Shown here: in pieces, positions 47,228 to 57,824 of the stretch
How positions within the stretch are numbered: position 1 is the stretch's first letter
Layout of the letters: every line of letters begins with the position of its first letter
From: DATCLS01 sp035296625
Lineage (GTDB): Bacteria; Actinomycetota; Acidimicrobiia; Acidimicrobiales; VFJN01
Length of the DNA stretch: 64,000 bases
NCBI GenBank assembly: GCA_035296625.1
Contig: DATHAO010000047.1
Span: 1-64,000 of the forward strand
Reading direction: 5' to 3'
Made by a program: the position numbers and the translations under genes
Notes under the pieces: generated by a model
The model's input: the letters and a program-made list of their open reading frames with translations, nothing else
Databases searched by the model: none
What the model was told of the DNA's origin: nothing

Positions 47228-47650
47228 TCAGCCGCCTGAGGTCTGTTGCTCCCGGCGCTGCTCCTCCCGCTGCTCCACCCGGCGGACCGCCTCCGGCCAG
47301 GCGACCGGCAGCTCCCCGGCGGTCGTGGTCCACGTCACGAACGTCGTGGGATCCATGCGCGGGCGGGTGACGGCGACGGAGCCCTTGTGGGGATCGGCGC
47401 GGTCGAAGCTCCGCAGGTGGTTGCGGTCGGTCCACGCCGAGAGGGTCCAGAACGTCTTGCGGGAGAGCTGGGCATCGAGCGCGTAGCCGACCAGGCCCTC
47501 GCTCTGCGCGAGCTGGCGCCGGATCCGCAGCGTGGCCGCCATGAAGCCGGGGATGTGCCGGTACCGCCGCAGCGGCAGCCGCGACGCCATGACGACGACC
47601 TCCGTCTCGGGCTCGACCGTGTCGATCGTCGTCCACGGCAGTTTGGGCAT
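47228..47650 (-). CDS. antibiotic-biosynthesis-monooxygenase-like (dimeric alpha/beta barrel) protein
   Basis: About 140 residues. VVVMASRLPLRRYRHIPGFM, TFWTLSAWTDRNHLRSFDRA and the preceding helix QLAQSEGLVGYALDAQL fit the ferredoxin-like fold of ABM-type proteins, which include small monooxygenases and heme-related enzymes. No cofactor site can be named. I start at ATG 47650, five bases after GAGGAGG; the frame is open upstream. It is divergent from a TetR regulator and has a palindrome in its promoter, so it is likely repressed by it. Confidence 0.7.
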   Translation of the reverse strand: MPKLPWTTIDTVEPETEVVVMASRLPLRRYRHIPGFMAATLRIRRQLAQSEGLVGYALDAQLSRKTFWTLSAWTDRNHLRSFDRADPHKGSVAVTRPRMDPTTFVTWTTTAGELPVAWPEAVRRVEQREEQRREQQTSGG

Positions 47651-47682
47651 CGGAGCCTCCTCGTCCATCCGGCACGGCGCCG

Positions 47683-47748
47683 AACTTGACAGTGACAAGT
47701 TAGCCCGCCGCGACCGCATCTTGTCAACGTCTAGATTGCTGGTACGCT
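47683..47748. promoter_or_regulatory. divergent promoters and operator between the tetR-like and ABM-like genes
   Basis: Operator: AACTTGACAGTGACAAGTT (47683-47701), an inverted repeat matching at 16 of 19 positions. Minus promoter: TTGACA (47727-47722), 19 nt, TAACTT (47702-47697), which overlaps the operator. Plus promoter: TTGTCA (47721-47726), 16 nt, TACGCT (47743-47748), ending 6 nt before the regulator GTG. The two -35 boxes share the same bases on opposite strands. Confidence 0.7.
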
Positions 47749-47754
47749 GGCGGC

Positions 47755-48393
47755 GTGACCGAGCGGCCGTACCACCACGGCAACCTCCGCCGGGCGCTGC
47801 TCGACGCCGCGGTGGACGTGATCGACGAGAAGGGGCCCGCGGCGCTGAGCCTGCGCGAGCTGGCGGGCCGGGCCGGCGTGTCGCACGGGGCGCCCGCCCA
47901 CCACTTCGGCGACAAGGCGGGCCTGCTCACGGCGCTGGTGGCCGAGGGTTACGAGCTGCTCGGCGACGAGATGGCGGCGGCCGCGGCCCGCGGCGACTTC
48001 CTGGAGGCGGGCCTGGCCTACGTGCGCTTCGCCACCGGCCACCCCGCCCACTTCCAGGTCATGTTCGAGCCCCACCTCTACCGCCCCGACGACCCTGCCG
48101 TGGTGGCCGCCCGGGCCAGGACCGACGCCGCGCTGCGGGGTACGGCGGCCACCGTTCCGGCCGCTCGCGAGCACGAGGCCGGGTCGGTGGCGATCGCCGG
48201 CTGGTGCCTCGTGCACGGGCTCGCCACGCTGTGGCAGGCCGGCAACCTGCGGACGATGGCCGACGATCCGGTCGAGCTCGCCCAGCGGGTCGCGGCGACG
48301 GCGTTCGGCCGGGCCGCGTCCGCGCGCGACGGTGCCCCGGCACCAGGCCGCGGCGAGCCCGCCACCGGCTCGACTGTCACACCCCGCCGGTAA
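47755..48393 (+). CDS. TetR-family transcriptional regulator
   Basis: A 212-residue regulator. The HTH is RPYHHGNLRRALLDAAVDVI, then ALSLRELAGRAGVSHGAPAH and HFGDKAGLLTALVAEGYELL (residues 4-62), followed by a helical ligand domain with a WHG-type segment (GWCLVHGLATLWQAGNLRTM). That WHG domain is shared by many TetR proteins of unknown ligand. The tail after about residue 185 is disordered. Leaderless GTG start. Stop codon TAA is part of the uvrB -10 hexamer. Confidence 0.92.
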   Translation: MTERPYHHGNLRRALLDAAVDVIDEKGPAALSLRELAGRAGVSHGAPAHHFGDKAGLLTALVAEGYELLGDEMAAAAARGDFLEAGLAYVRFATGHPAHFQVMFEPHLYRPDDPAVVAARARTDAALRGTAATVPAAREHEAGSVAIAGWCLVHGLATLWQAGNLRTMADDPVELAQRVAATAFGRAASARDGAPAPGRGEPATGSTVTPRR

Positions 48394-48396
48394 CCT
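48391..48396 (+). promoter_or_regulatory. uvrB -10 element on the tetR-like stop codon
   Basis: TAACCT ends 9 nt before ATG 48406. No LexA box is visible near it. Confidence 0.5.
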
Positions 48397-48405
48397 CGGG
48401 GGACG

Positions 48406-50502
48406 ATGTCGACGTCGACGAGCCCCACTCCGGTCCCCGATCTGGCGGGCAGCCTCACGACCGACGCGGCGAACGCGCGTCCGTTCCGCATGGTGTCCGA
48501 CTTCGAGCCCTCGGGCGACCAGCCCAAGGCGATCGAGGAGCTGAGCGCCAGCATCCTCAACGGCGAGCGGTACCAGACGCTCCTGGGCATCACCGGCTCG
48601 GGCAAGAGCGCGACCGTCGCCTGGGCGATCGAGCGGGTGCAGAAGCCCACCCTGGTCATCGCCCCCAACAAGTCGCTGGCGGCGCAGCTGGCCAACGAGT
48701 TCCGCGAGTTCTTCCCCGACAACCGGGTCGAGTACTTCGTCAGCTACTACGACTACTACCAGCCCGAGGCCTACATCGCCTCGAGCGACACCTACATCGA
48801 GAAGGACTCGTCGGTCAACGACGAGATCGACCGGCTCCGGCACTCGGCCACCTCGGCGCTGCTGACCCGGCACGACGTGATCGTCGTCGCCTCGGTGTCG
48901 TGCATCTACGGCTTGGGCTCGCCCCAGGAGTACCGCGACAACCTGCTCTACCTGCGGACGGGCACCGAGGTCGACCAGCGGGCAGTGCTGCGCAAGCTCG
49001 TCGACATGCGCTACGAGCGCAACGACATGGACCTCAGCCGCGGCAAGTTCCGCGTCCGGGGCGACACCATTGAGGTCCACCCGGCCTACGACGAGACGGC
49101 CGTGCGCATCGAGCTGTTCGGCGACGAGATCGAGCGTATGACGGTCGTCGACACGGTAACCGGCGAGCAGCTGCGCGAGCTCGAGGAGCTGTCGGTCTAC
49201 CCGGCCACCCACTACGTGACCGGCGACGAACGCATGCGCCAGGCGATCGTCCGCATCGAGGCCGAGCTGGCCGAGCGGCTGGCGTACTTCGAGAAGGAGG
49301 GCAAGCTGCTCGAGGCCCAGCGGCTGCGCATGCGCACGCAGTACGACCTCGAGATGATGCAGGAGGTCGGCTTCTGCAACGGCATCGAGAACTACTCGGC
49401 GCCGCTCGACGGGCGCGGCCCGGGCGAGACCCCCAACACTCTGCTCGACTTCTTCCCCGACGACTTCCTGCTGGTGATCGACGAGAGCCACCAGGCCGTG
49501 CCGCAGCTGCATGGGCAGTACGAGGGCGACCGCTCCCGCAAGGAGCAGCTCATCGAGCACGGCTTCCGGCTGCCCTCGGCGGCCGACAACCGGCCGCTGC
49601 GCTTCGAGGAGTTCATCGAGCGGGTCAACCAGGTCGTGTTCCTGTCCGCGACGCCCGGGCCCTACGAGCTCGAGATGTCCTCGACCGTGGCCGAGCAGGT
49701 GGTGCGCCCCACGGGCCTGATCGATCCCGAGGTCATCGTCCGCCCCACCAAGGGCCAGATCGACGACCTGCTGGGCGAGATCGGCCGGCGCATCGAGGCC
49801 GACCAGCGGGTGCTGGTCACGACGCTCACGAAGAAGATGGCCGAGGACCTCACCGACTACCTGGTCGAGCAGGGCCTCAAGGTGCGCTACCTGCACTCCA
49901 ACGTCGACACGATCGAGCGCATCGAGATCCTGCGGGCGCTGCGGCTCGGCGAGTTCGACGTGCTCGTCGGCATCAACCTGCTGCGTGAGGGGCTCGACCT
50001 TCCGGAGGTGTCGCTCGTGGCGATCCTCGACGCCGACAAGGAGGGGTTCCTCCGCAGCGAGACGTCGCTGATCCAGACGATCGGCCGAGCGGCGCGCAAC
50101 GTCGACGGGCAGGTCATCATGTACGCCGACACGATCACCGACTCGATGCAGCGGGCCATCGGCGAGACGCAGCGGCGCCGCAAGCTGCAGATGGCCTACA
50201 ACGAGGAGCACGGCATCGACCCGCAGACCGTGCGCAAGGCGGTGACCGACATCCTCGCCTACCTGCGCCCGTCCGAGACGGCGCCTACGCCCGGCGAGGG
50301 CCGGCGCCGCGGGAGGCCCGGGGCCGCCGCCAAGTTGCGCGACGAGCTGTCCGACCTGCCGCCCTCCGAACTCGGCCGCCTCATCCAGCAGCTCGAGGAG
50401 GAGATGCACGAGGCCGCCGCCGACCTCCGCTTCGAGTACGCCGCCCGCCTCCGCGACGAGGTCAAGGAGCTCAAGCGCGAGCTGCGCGACGCCGGGGTGT
50501 AG
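48406..50502 (+). CDS. uvrB: excinuclease ABC subunit B
   Basis: A 698-residue DNA damage verification protein of nucleotide excision repair. Walker A is LLGITGSGKSATVAWAIE, with Ser where Thr is usual; the beta-hairpin is FVSYYDYYQPEAYIASSDTY; LLVIDESHQAVPQLHGQY is the DEAD-type motif; VFLSATPGPYEL, FDVLVGINLLREGLDLPEVS and ETSLIQTIGRAARN are the remaining helicase motifs. The C-terminal UVR domain that binds UvrC is LIQQLEEEMHEAAADLRFEY (about residues 655-690). About 25 disordered residues precede the fold. Confidence 0.98.
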   Translation: MSTSTSPTPVPDLAGSLTTDAANARPFRMVSDFEPSGDQPKAIEELSASILNGERYQTLLGITGSGKSATVAWAIERVQKPTLVIAPNKSLAAQLANEFREFFPDNRVEYFVSYYDYYQPEAYIASSDTYIEKDSSVNDEIDRLRHSATSALLTRHDVIVVASVSCIYGLGSPQEYRDNLLYLRTGTEVDQRAVLRKLVDMRYERNDMDLSRGKFRVRGDTIEVHPAYDETAVRIELFGDEIERMTVVDTVTGEQLRELEELSVYPATHYVTGDERMRQAIVRIEAELAERLAYFEKEGKLLEAQRLRMRTQYDLEMMQEVGFCNGIENYSAPLDGRGPGETPNTLLDFFPDDFLLVIDESHQAVPQLHGQYEGDRSRKEQLIEHGFRLPSAADNRPLRFEEFIERVNQVVFLSATPGPYELEMSSTVAEQVVRPTGLIDPEVIVRPTKGQIDDLLGEIGRRIEADQRVLVTTLTKKMAEDLTDYLVEQGLKVRYLHSNVDTIERIEILRALRLGEFDVLVGINLLREGLDLPEVSLVAILDADKEGFLRSETSLIQTIGRAARNVDGQVIMYADTITDSMQRAIGETQRRRKLQMAYNEEHGIDPQTVRKAVTDILAYLRPSETAPTPGEGRRRGRPGAAAKLRDELSDLPPSELGRLIQQLEEEMHEAAADLRFEYAARLRDEVKELKRELRDAGV

Positions 50503-50530
50503 CGCTCGGCGAGCGGGTAGGCGTGCCGTC

Positions 50531-52219
50531 GTGGACGCTCGACCCGCCCCGACCGCACCGGATGTGACCGCCCCGGACACGATCGCACCGGAGGCAACCG
50601 CACCGGACGCGACCGCACCGGAGGCGACCGCACCGGACAGCCCGGCCCCGGCCGTGCCCGAGACGGCCGGGCCCTCCGTCGTTCCCGAGCGGCCGGGGTG
50701 GTCGCTCGGCGTGGCCGCGGAGGGCGAGCTGCGGTTCTTCCCGCTCGAAGAGACCGAGGTGCCCGACGGCGGGTTCCGTGTCGTCACCGTGTGCAGCGGG
50801 CTGTCGGCGGGCACCGAGCTGAGCTACGTGAAGGGCACGAACCCGTACCTCGACGGCTCCTTCGACCCCGACCTGCGGGTCTTCTCCGAGGGGCCGGCCA
50901 CCACGCCGTACCCGATCACCACGATGGGCTACATGGAGGTCGGCCGGGTGGTCGTGAGCCGCGACGCGGCCATCGAGCCTGGGCAGCTGCTGGCGATGCG
51001 GTACGGCCACGCCGACCGGCACACGGGCGGGCCCGACACGTTCCGGGTGCCGCTGCCCGACGACCTCGACCCCGTGCTCGGCGTCTTCGTCGCCCACATG
51101 GGGCCGATCTGCGCCAACGGACTGCTCCACGCCGCCGCCGAGTCGGTCGCCGCCCGCGACGTCGTGCCTGCGGGCGCCGGCGCGTCCGGCGGCGCCGGAG
51201 CCGCCACCGATCGCGACGGCGGTCGCGGCGGCGCGACCGACGCCGCCGCCGGTGCGGTGGACCTGGGCGACGGGGTGCGGGGGCGCAACGTGCTCGTCGT
51301 CGGCGCGGGAGTGGTCGGGCTGCTCACCGGCCTCTTCGCCCGCCATCTCGGTGCCGCCGAAGTCGTCGTCGCCGATCCGACCCCCGAGCGCCGGGCGGCG
51401 GCCGAGCAGCTCGGCCTCATCGCCATCGACGACCCGGGCGCGGCCGCGGCCATCCCGGGCGCGGCGACGGCCGCGGCCGCCACCGCGACCACGGCCGCGG
51501 CCAACGCCGCCACGGCCGCCGCTGCCGCCACGAGCCCCGGCACGGGCATCACGGGTGACGTAGCCGTCACGGGCGGCGAAGCCGATACGAGCACCGACAC
51601 CGCCGTGACGGGCGACGCAGGCGTCGCGGGAGACGCGGCCGTCACGGGCGGCGCCCAGCGCGGCACGACCGCGCCCGACACGGCCAGCGGCGACGCAGCC
51701 GGCGACGCGGCCGTCACGGGCGGCGCCCCGCGCGGCTCGGCGGGCCCCGACAGAGCCAGCCGCCACGACGCGGCCATCGATCCGTGGCGCTGGTGCAAGG
51801 AACGCTGGGTCCACGGGCCGGGCGACCGCGGTGCCGACGTCGTGTTCCAGTGCCGGGGCCGCAGTGCGGCCCTCGCCACCGCCCTGCGGGCCCTGCGCCC
51901 CCAACGCAGCGTGATCGACCTGGCCTTCTACCAGGGGGGCGCCTCCGACCTCCGCCTCGGCGAGGAGTTCCACCACAACGGCCTGAGCGTCCGCTGCGCC
52001 CAGATCTCCCGGGTCCCTCGTGGCCTCGAGGCCACGTGGGACCGCCGCCGCCTGGCGGCGGCCACGCTCGACCTCCTCGCCGACCACGGCGAGGCCGTCC
52101 GTCGGGCGCTCGTGACCGACGTCGTGCCGATCGCCCACGCCCCGGCCGTGATCCGCGAGCTGGCCGACCGCCGGCGCCACGCCCTCCAGGTCGTGTTCAG
52201 CTTCGACGGGCCGGGCTGA
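50531..52219 (+). CDS. MDR-type dehydrogenase with repeat insertions
   Basis: A 562-residue protein related to zinc-type alcohol/threonine dehydrogenases. The fold starts at about residue 55: WSLGVAAEGELRFFPLEETE, VVTVCSGLSAGTELSYVKGT, TTMGYMEVGRVVVSRDAAIE. The NAD-binding part is RNVLVVGAGVVGLLTGLFAR and VVVADPTPERRAAAEQLGL, with DVVFQCRGRSAALATALRAL and VIDLAFYQGGASDLRLGEEF later. The classic Cys zinc ligands are not seen. Between strand three and the rest lies about 115 residues of Ala/Thr/Gly repeat, and the N-terminus is a TAP[DE]x repeat. Neighbours (Gfo/Idh oxidoreductase, GT4) suggest sugar chemistry. Confidence 0.75.
   Translation: MDARPAPTAPDVTAPDTIAPEATAPDATAPEATAPDSPAPAVPETAGPSVVPERPGWSLGVAAEGELRFFPLEETEVPDGGFRVVTVCSGLSAGTELSYVKGTNPYLDGSFDPDLRVFSEGPATTPYPITTMGYMEVGRVVVSRDAAIEPGQLLAMRYGHADRHTGGPDTFRVPLPDDLDPVLGVFVAHMGPICANGLLHAAAESVAARDVVPAGAGASGGAGAATDRDGGRGGATDAAAGAVDLGDGVRGRNVLVVGAGVVGLLTGLFARHLGAAEVVVADPTPERRAAAEQLGLIAIDDPGAAAAIPGAATAAAATATTAAANAATAAAAATSPGTGITGDVAVTGGEADTSTDTAVTGDAGVAGDAAVTGGAQRGTTAPDTASGDAAGDAAVTGGAPRGSAGPDRASRHDAAIDPWRWCKERWVHGPGDRGADVVFQCRGRSAALATALRALRPQRSVIDLAFYQGGASDLRLGEEFHHNGLSVRCAQISRVPRGLEATWDRRRLAAATLDLLADHGEAVRRALVTDVVPIAHAPAVIRELADRRRHALQVVFSFDGPG
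50552..50641 (+). repeat. six tandem 15-bp repeats at the dehydrogenase N-terminus
   Basis: Units begin at 50552, 50567, 50582, 50597, 50612 and 50627, consensus ACCGCACCGGANGCG, encoding TAP[DE]x. The frame is kept throughout. Confidence 0.92.
51431..51775 (+). repeat. low-complexity insert in the dehydrogenase Rossmann domain
   Basis: A GCGGCCACC-like run is followed by two copies of a GACGCGGCCGTCACGGGCG block (51634 and 51700 areas). The frame is preserved. It falls inside the NAD-binding domain, where the family has a short turn. Confidence 0.75.
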
Positions 52220-53486
52220 CGCCCAGCGGGTCGGCCGGCGCCAGCGCCCCGCCGCCGAGGCCGGCCGGCGCCGCGGCCGACGCTCCGGCCCGGGCGATGA
52301 CCTGGCGGTACAGCGCCACGTAGTCGGCCGCCATGCGGGCGGGGGAGAAGCGCTCGCCCACGCGTTCGGCGATCGCGCACCGGTCGAGCTCGTCGACCCG
52401 CCGCAGGTGCTCGACGAGCTCGTCCTCGGTGTCGACCACGAAGCCCGTCACACCGTGCTCCACGAGCGACGGCAGGCACCCGCGCCGGAACCCGACGACC
52501 GGCACGCCGGCGAGCAGCGCCTCGACGATCGCGGTCCCGCCCGGCTCCTCCCACTGAAGCGGGAAGACGACGGCCCTCGCCGTGCGCAGGAGCGTGTCCT
52601 TGTCGGGCCCGGCGACCGAGCCGACCCAGCGCACCAGCTTGCCGTCGACCAGCGGGTCGACCTCGTCGAGGAAATAGCGCACGTCTGCATAGGTCCGCAC
52701 CGGCGAGTCGGGATCCGAGAGGGCGGCTTCGAGCGCCACCCGGTCGTGCTGGCCGCCCACTGGGCCCGCGATGACGAGCGGGCGCCGGAGCCGGTGGCAC
52801 GCCCGGGCCGCCACCTCGAAGCCCTTCAGTGGGGTGAGGCGCCCCAGGCAGAGCAGGTGCCCGGCCGCCGGCTCGGGCGGCCCCGGCGGTGTGGCGGACA
52901 GCGGCACGACGCCGACCGTCTGTCGGGCGAGGTTGCGCGGCGCCTGCGCCCGCTGGCTCTCGGAGACGGCGGCGAAGAAGACCCGTCCGGCCCCGTCGAA
53001 CGTGTCGTAGAAGCGGCCGTGCTTGCGCAGGTCCCAGTGGAGCGTCTGCAGGGTGGGTGGGCAGGCCGGCCCCAGCGCCGCCAGCATCGAGGGGCCGACG
53101 ACCTCGAGGTGGTCGTGCACGATGTCGATCGCCGGTTCGTCCCGCAGGGCGCCGAGGACGGCCGCCATATGTGCGTGCGTGATGCCCACGACCGCGCCGT
53201 AGGGTCCTGCCAGGCGGGCGAACTGGCCGTCGTCGAAGGCCGCCACCTTGCGGTCGACCTCGATCGTGCTCTCGCCGACGGTCGCCAGCACGACGCGGTG
53301 CCCCGCGGCGCGCAGCTCGCTGACCAGGGTCGCGACGACGTTCTCGATGCCGCCGTAGCCGCCTGGCGGGACGGCCAGCCACGGTCCGGCGTTGACCAGC
53401 ACGGTGAGCGACCGGTCACCCGGGAGCCGGAGATGCGAAGGGGCGCTCGTCGGGGCTCGGCGGGGGGATCGGATGACGCTTGTCAT
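52197..53486 (-). CDS. GT4-family glycosyltransferase
   Basis: A 429-residue GT-B fold enzyme. LTVLVNAGPWLAVPPGGYGG with IENVVATLVSELRAAGHRVV is the N-terminal start, DIVHDHLEVVGPSMLAALGP and LQTLHWDLRKHGRFYDTFDG the acceptor region, and GHLLCLGRLTPLKGFEVAAR with FPLQWEEPGGTAIVEALLAG (E-x7-E-like) the nucleotide-sugar region. It transfers a sugar from an NDP-sugar, probably to a glycan or small molecule. I start at ATG 53486; the frame is open to 53651. It overlaps the end of the dehydrogenase gene by 23 bases and diverges from the Gfo/Idh gene. Confidence 0.87.
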   Translation of the reverse strand: MTSVIRSPRRAPTSAPSHLRLPGDRSLTVLVNAGPWLAVPPGGYGGIENVVATLVSELRAAGHRVVLATVGESTIEVDRKVAAFDDGQFARLAGPYGAVVGITHAHMAAVLGALRDEPAIDIVHDHLEVVGPSMLAALGPACPPTLQTLHWDLRKHGRFYDTFDGAGRVFFAAVSESQRAQAPRNLARQTVGVVPLSATPPGPPEPAAGHLLCLGRLTPLKGFEVAARACHRLRRPLVIAGPVGGQHDRVALEAALSDPDSPVRTYADVRYFLDEVDPLVDGKLVRWVGSVAGPDKDTLLRTARAVVFPLQWEEPGGTAIVEALLAGVPVVGFRRGCLPSLVEHGVTGFVVDTEDELVEHLRRVDELDRCAIAERVGERFSPARMAADYVALYRQVIARAGASAAAPAGLGGGALAPADPLGVSPARRS

Positions 53487-53607
53487 GGACACGCCGCGGT
53501 GCTTCCCGGTGAGTGGCACGACGAACGTCTGACGTGGCCGTGGCCCGTGAACACTTGGGGGGACGAACCCCACGTCCGGGGCCCGCCCGGCGGACAGGAG
53601 CAGCGCC

Positions 53608-54609
53608 ATGCAGCGAGCGGACGGCGACGTGCGGCCCGTGCGGGTCGGCATCGTGGGAGCCGGCGGGGTGGCCGAGCGTCACGCCCGCGTTCTGTCGGGT
53701 CTGCCGGGCGTCGAGGTCGCCGGCGTGGCCGACACCGTAGCCGAGCGGGCCGACGCCCTGGCCGGCGCGGTCGGGGCCACGCCGTTCCCCGACGCGGAGG
53801 CCCTCGTGGGGCGCCTCGGCGACGACGGCCGGCTCGATGCGCTGTACGTATGCACACCGCCGTTCGCCCGGGGCGGTCCCGAGGCGCTGGCGGTGGAGCG
53901 CGGCCTACCGCTGTTCGTCGAGAAGCCCCTGGCAGCCGACCTGGACACCGCCGAAGACGTGGCGGCGGAGGTGGAGGCCGCGGGCCTGCCGACCGGCACC
54001 GGCTACCACTGGCGCCAGCTCGACACGGTCGAGGAGGCCCGCGCCCTGCTCGACGGCCGTGCCCCCGGCCTGGTGGTGGGCAGGTGGCTCGACAAGGTGC
54101 CGCCACCCGCGTGGTGGGTGCGGCGCCACGGCTCGGGCGGCCAGGTCGTCGAGCAGGCCACCCACCTCGTCGACCTGGCCCGCGTCCTGGTGGGCGAGGT
54201 CGAGAGCGTGTTCGCGGCCGGCACGTCCGTGGGCCGCACGGCCCCCGACGGCGACATCGACGAGGTGACGGGCGGCACCCTGCGCTTCGCCGGCGGAGCC
54301 GTCGGCACGCTCGCCGCCACGTGCCTGGCCGACCGGGCCCGCGCCACCACTCTGGAGGTGGTGGCCGACGGCCTCGTCCTCGAGGTGTCGGAGACGGCCC
54401 TCGTGGTGCACGACGCCGAGGGCACCCGGCGCGTGGAGCCGAAGGTGGACCCCCGCCAGGCCGTCGACCGGGAGTTCGTCGAGGTCGTGCGCGGCGAGCG
54501 GGCGTCGACGCGGGCGCCCTACGCCGAGGCGCTGCGGTCCCACCGGGTGGCGTGCGCCCTGGCGACATCCGCACGTCGTGGGAGGGTCATGGTCCTGTCG
54601 CCGATCTGA
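53608..54609 (+). CDS. Gfo/Idh/MocA-family oxidoreductase
   Basis: A 333-residue NAD(P)-dependent oxidoreductase. The Rossmann motif is VRVGIVGAGGVAERHARVLS (about residues 10-29), LDALYVCTPPFARGGPEALA comes next, and the family EKP motif is LPLFVEKPLAADLDTAEDVA. The catalytic-domain HLVD region (EQATHLVDLARVLVGEVESV) matches. Acts on sugars or inositols. It has a good ribosome site (GGACAGGAG). The combination with the MDR gene and GT4 enzyme is typical of paired dehydrogenases in sugar or glycoside modification. Confidence 0.9.
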   Translation: MQRADGDVRPVRVGIVGAGGVAERHARVLSGLPGVEVAGVADTVAERADALAGAVGATPFPDAEALVGRLGDDGRLDALYVCTPPFARGGPEALAVERGLPLFVEKPLAADLDTAEDVAAEVEAAGLPTGTGYHWRQLDTVEEARALLDGRAPGLVVGRWLDKVPPPAWWVRRHGSGGQVVEQATHLVDLARVLVGEVESVFAAGTSVGRTAPDGDIDEVTGGTLRFAGGAVGTLAATCLADRARATTLEVVADGLVLEVSETALVVHDAEGTRRVEPKVDPRQAVDREFVEVVRGERASTRAPYAEALRSHRVACALATSARRGRVMVLSPI

Positions 54610-54736
54610 CGCCGTGTGTCGACGTAAACGAACACCAGGAGGTCGGTGCCTGCCACGATGGCCTCGATCGTGGACGAGCCGGGCGCGCGCTGCGCCCCCT
54701 CCGCTCGGGTCCTAGGGAGGCTTCCGGCCGGAGGGC

Positions 54737-54748
54737 GAACATGCGTTC
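54737..54748. promoter_or_regulatory. LexA-type SOS box upstream of uvrA
   Basis: GAACATGCGTTC is a perfect match to the GAAC-N4-GTTC palindrome bound by LexA in actinobacteria and Bacillus. It overlaps the expected -35 position (54745-54750) of the uvrA promoter, so bound LexA would block it. Confidence 0.8.
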
Positions 54749-54767
54749 CATGGTTGCGCGGCGACGA

Positions 54768-54773
54768 TAGCCT
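54768..54773 (+). promoter_or_regulatory. uvrA -10 element
   Basis: TAGCCT ends 8 nt before GTG 54782, 19 nt after the SOS box. Confidence 0.6.
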
Positions 54774-54781
54774 GTGCCGCT

Positions 54782-57721
<2,940 letters not shown>

Positions 57722-57779
57722 ACCGGCCGGCGACGGCCATCCGGCGATGACCGTCCGGCGCAACGGGGGCCGGCATGTG

Positions 57780-57813
57780 CTTGACTCGGTCAGAGAAATC
57801 GTTGATCAAGTCA
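57780..57813. promoter_or_regulatory. probable promoter/operator of the MarR-GNAT gene
   Basis: TGACT (57782-57786) and AGTCA (57809-57813) form an outer inverted repeat, and TTGATCAA (57802-57809) is an inner palindrome. The block is much more AT-rich than its surroundings. It sits just before the AGGGAG ribosome site and ATG 57825, where autoregulation by the MarR domain would act. Confidence 0.5.
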
Positions 57814-57824
57814 GGGAGCATGCG

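Noticed and set aside
47731..50814. 1027-codon open frame antisense to uvrB
   Set aside because: Low-information Leu/Val/Asp/His composition, mirrors uvrB codons, no domain; uvrB itself is unambiguous. GC-rich sequence leaves such antisense frames open by chance.
52407..54770. 787-codon plus-strand frame across the GT4 and Gfo/Idh genes
   Set aside because: Spans two real genes out of frame, with long Arg-rich runs and no fold-like pattern.
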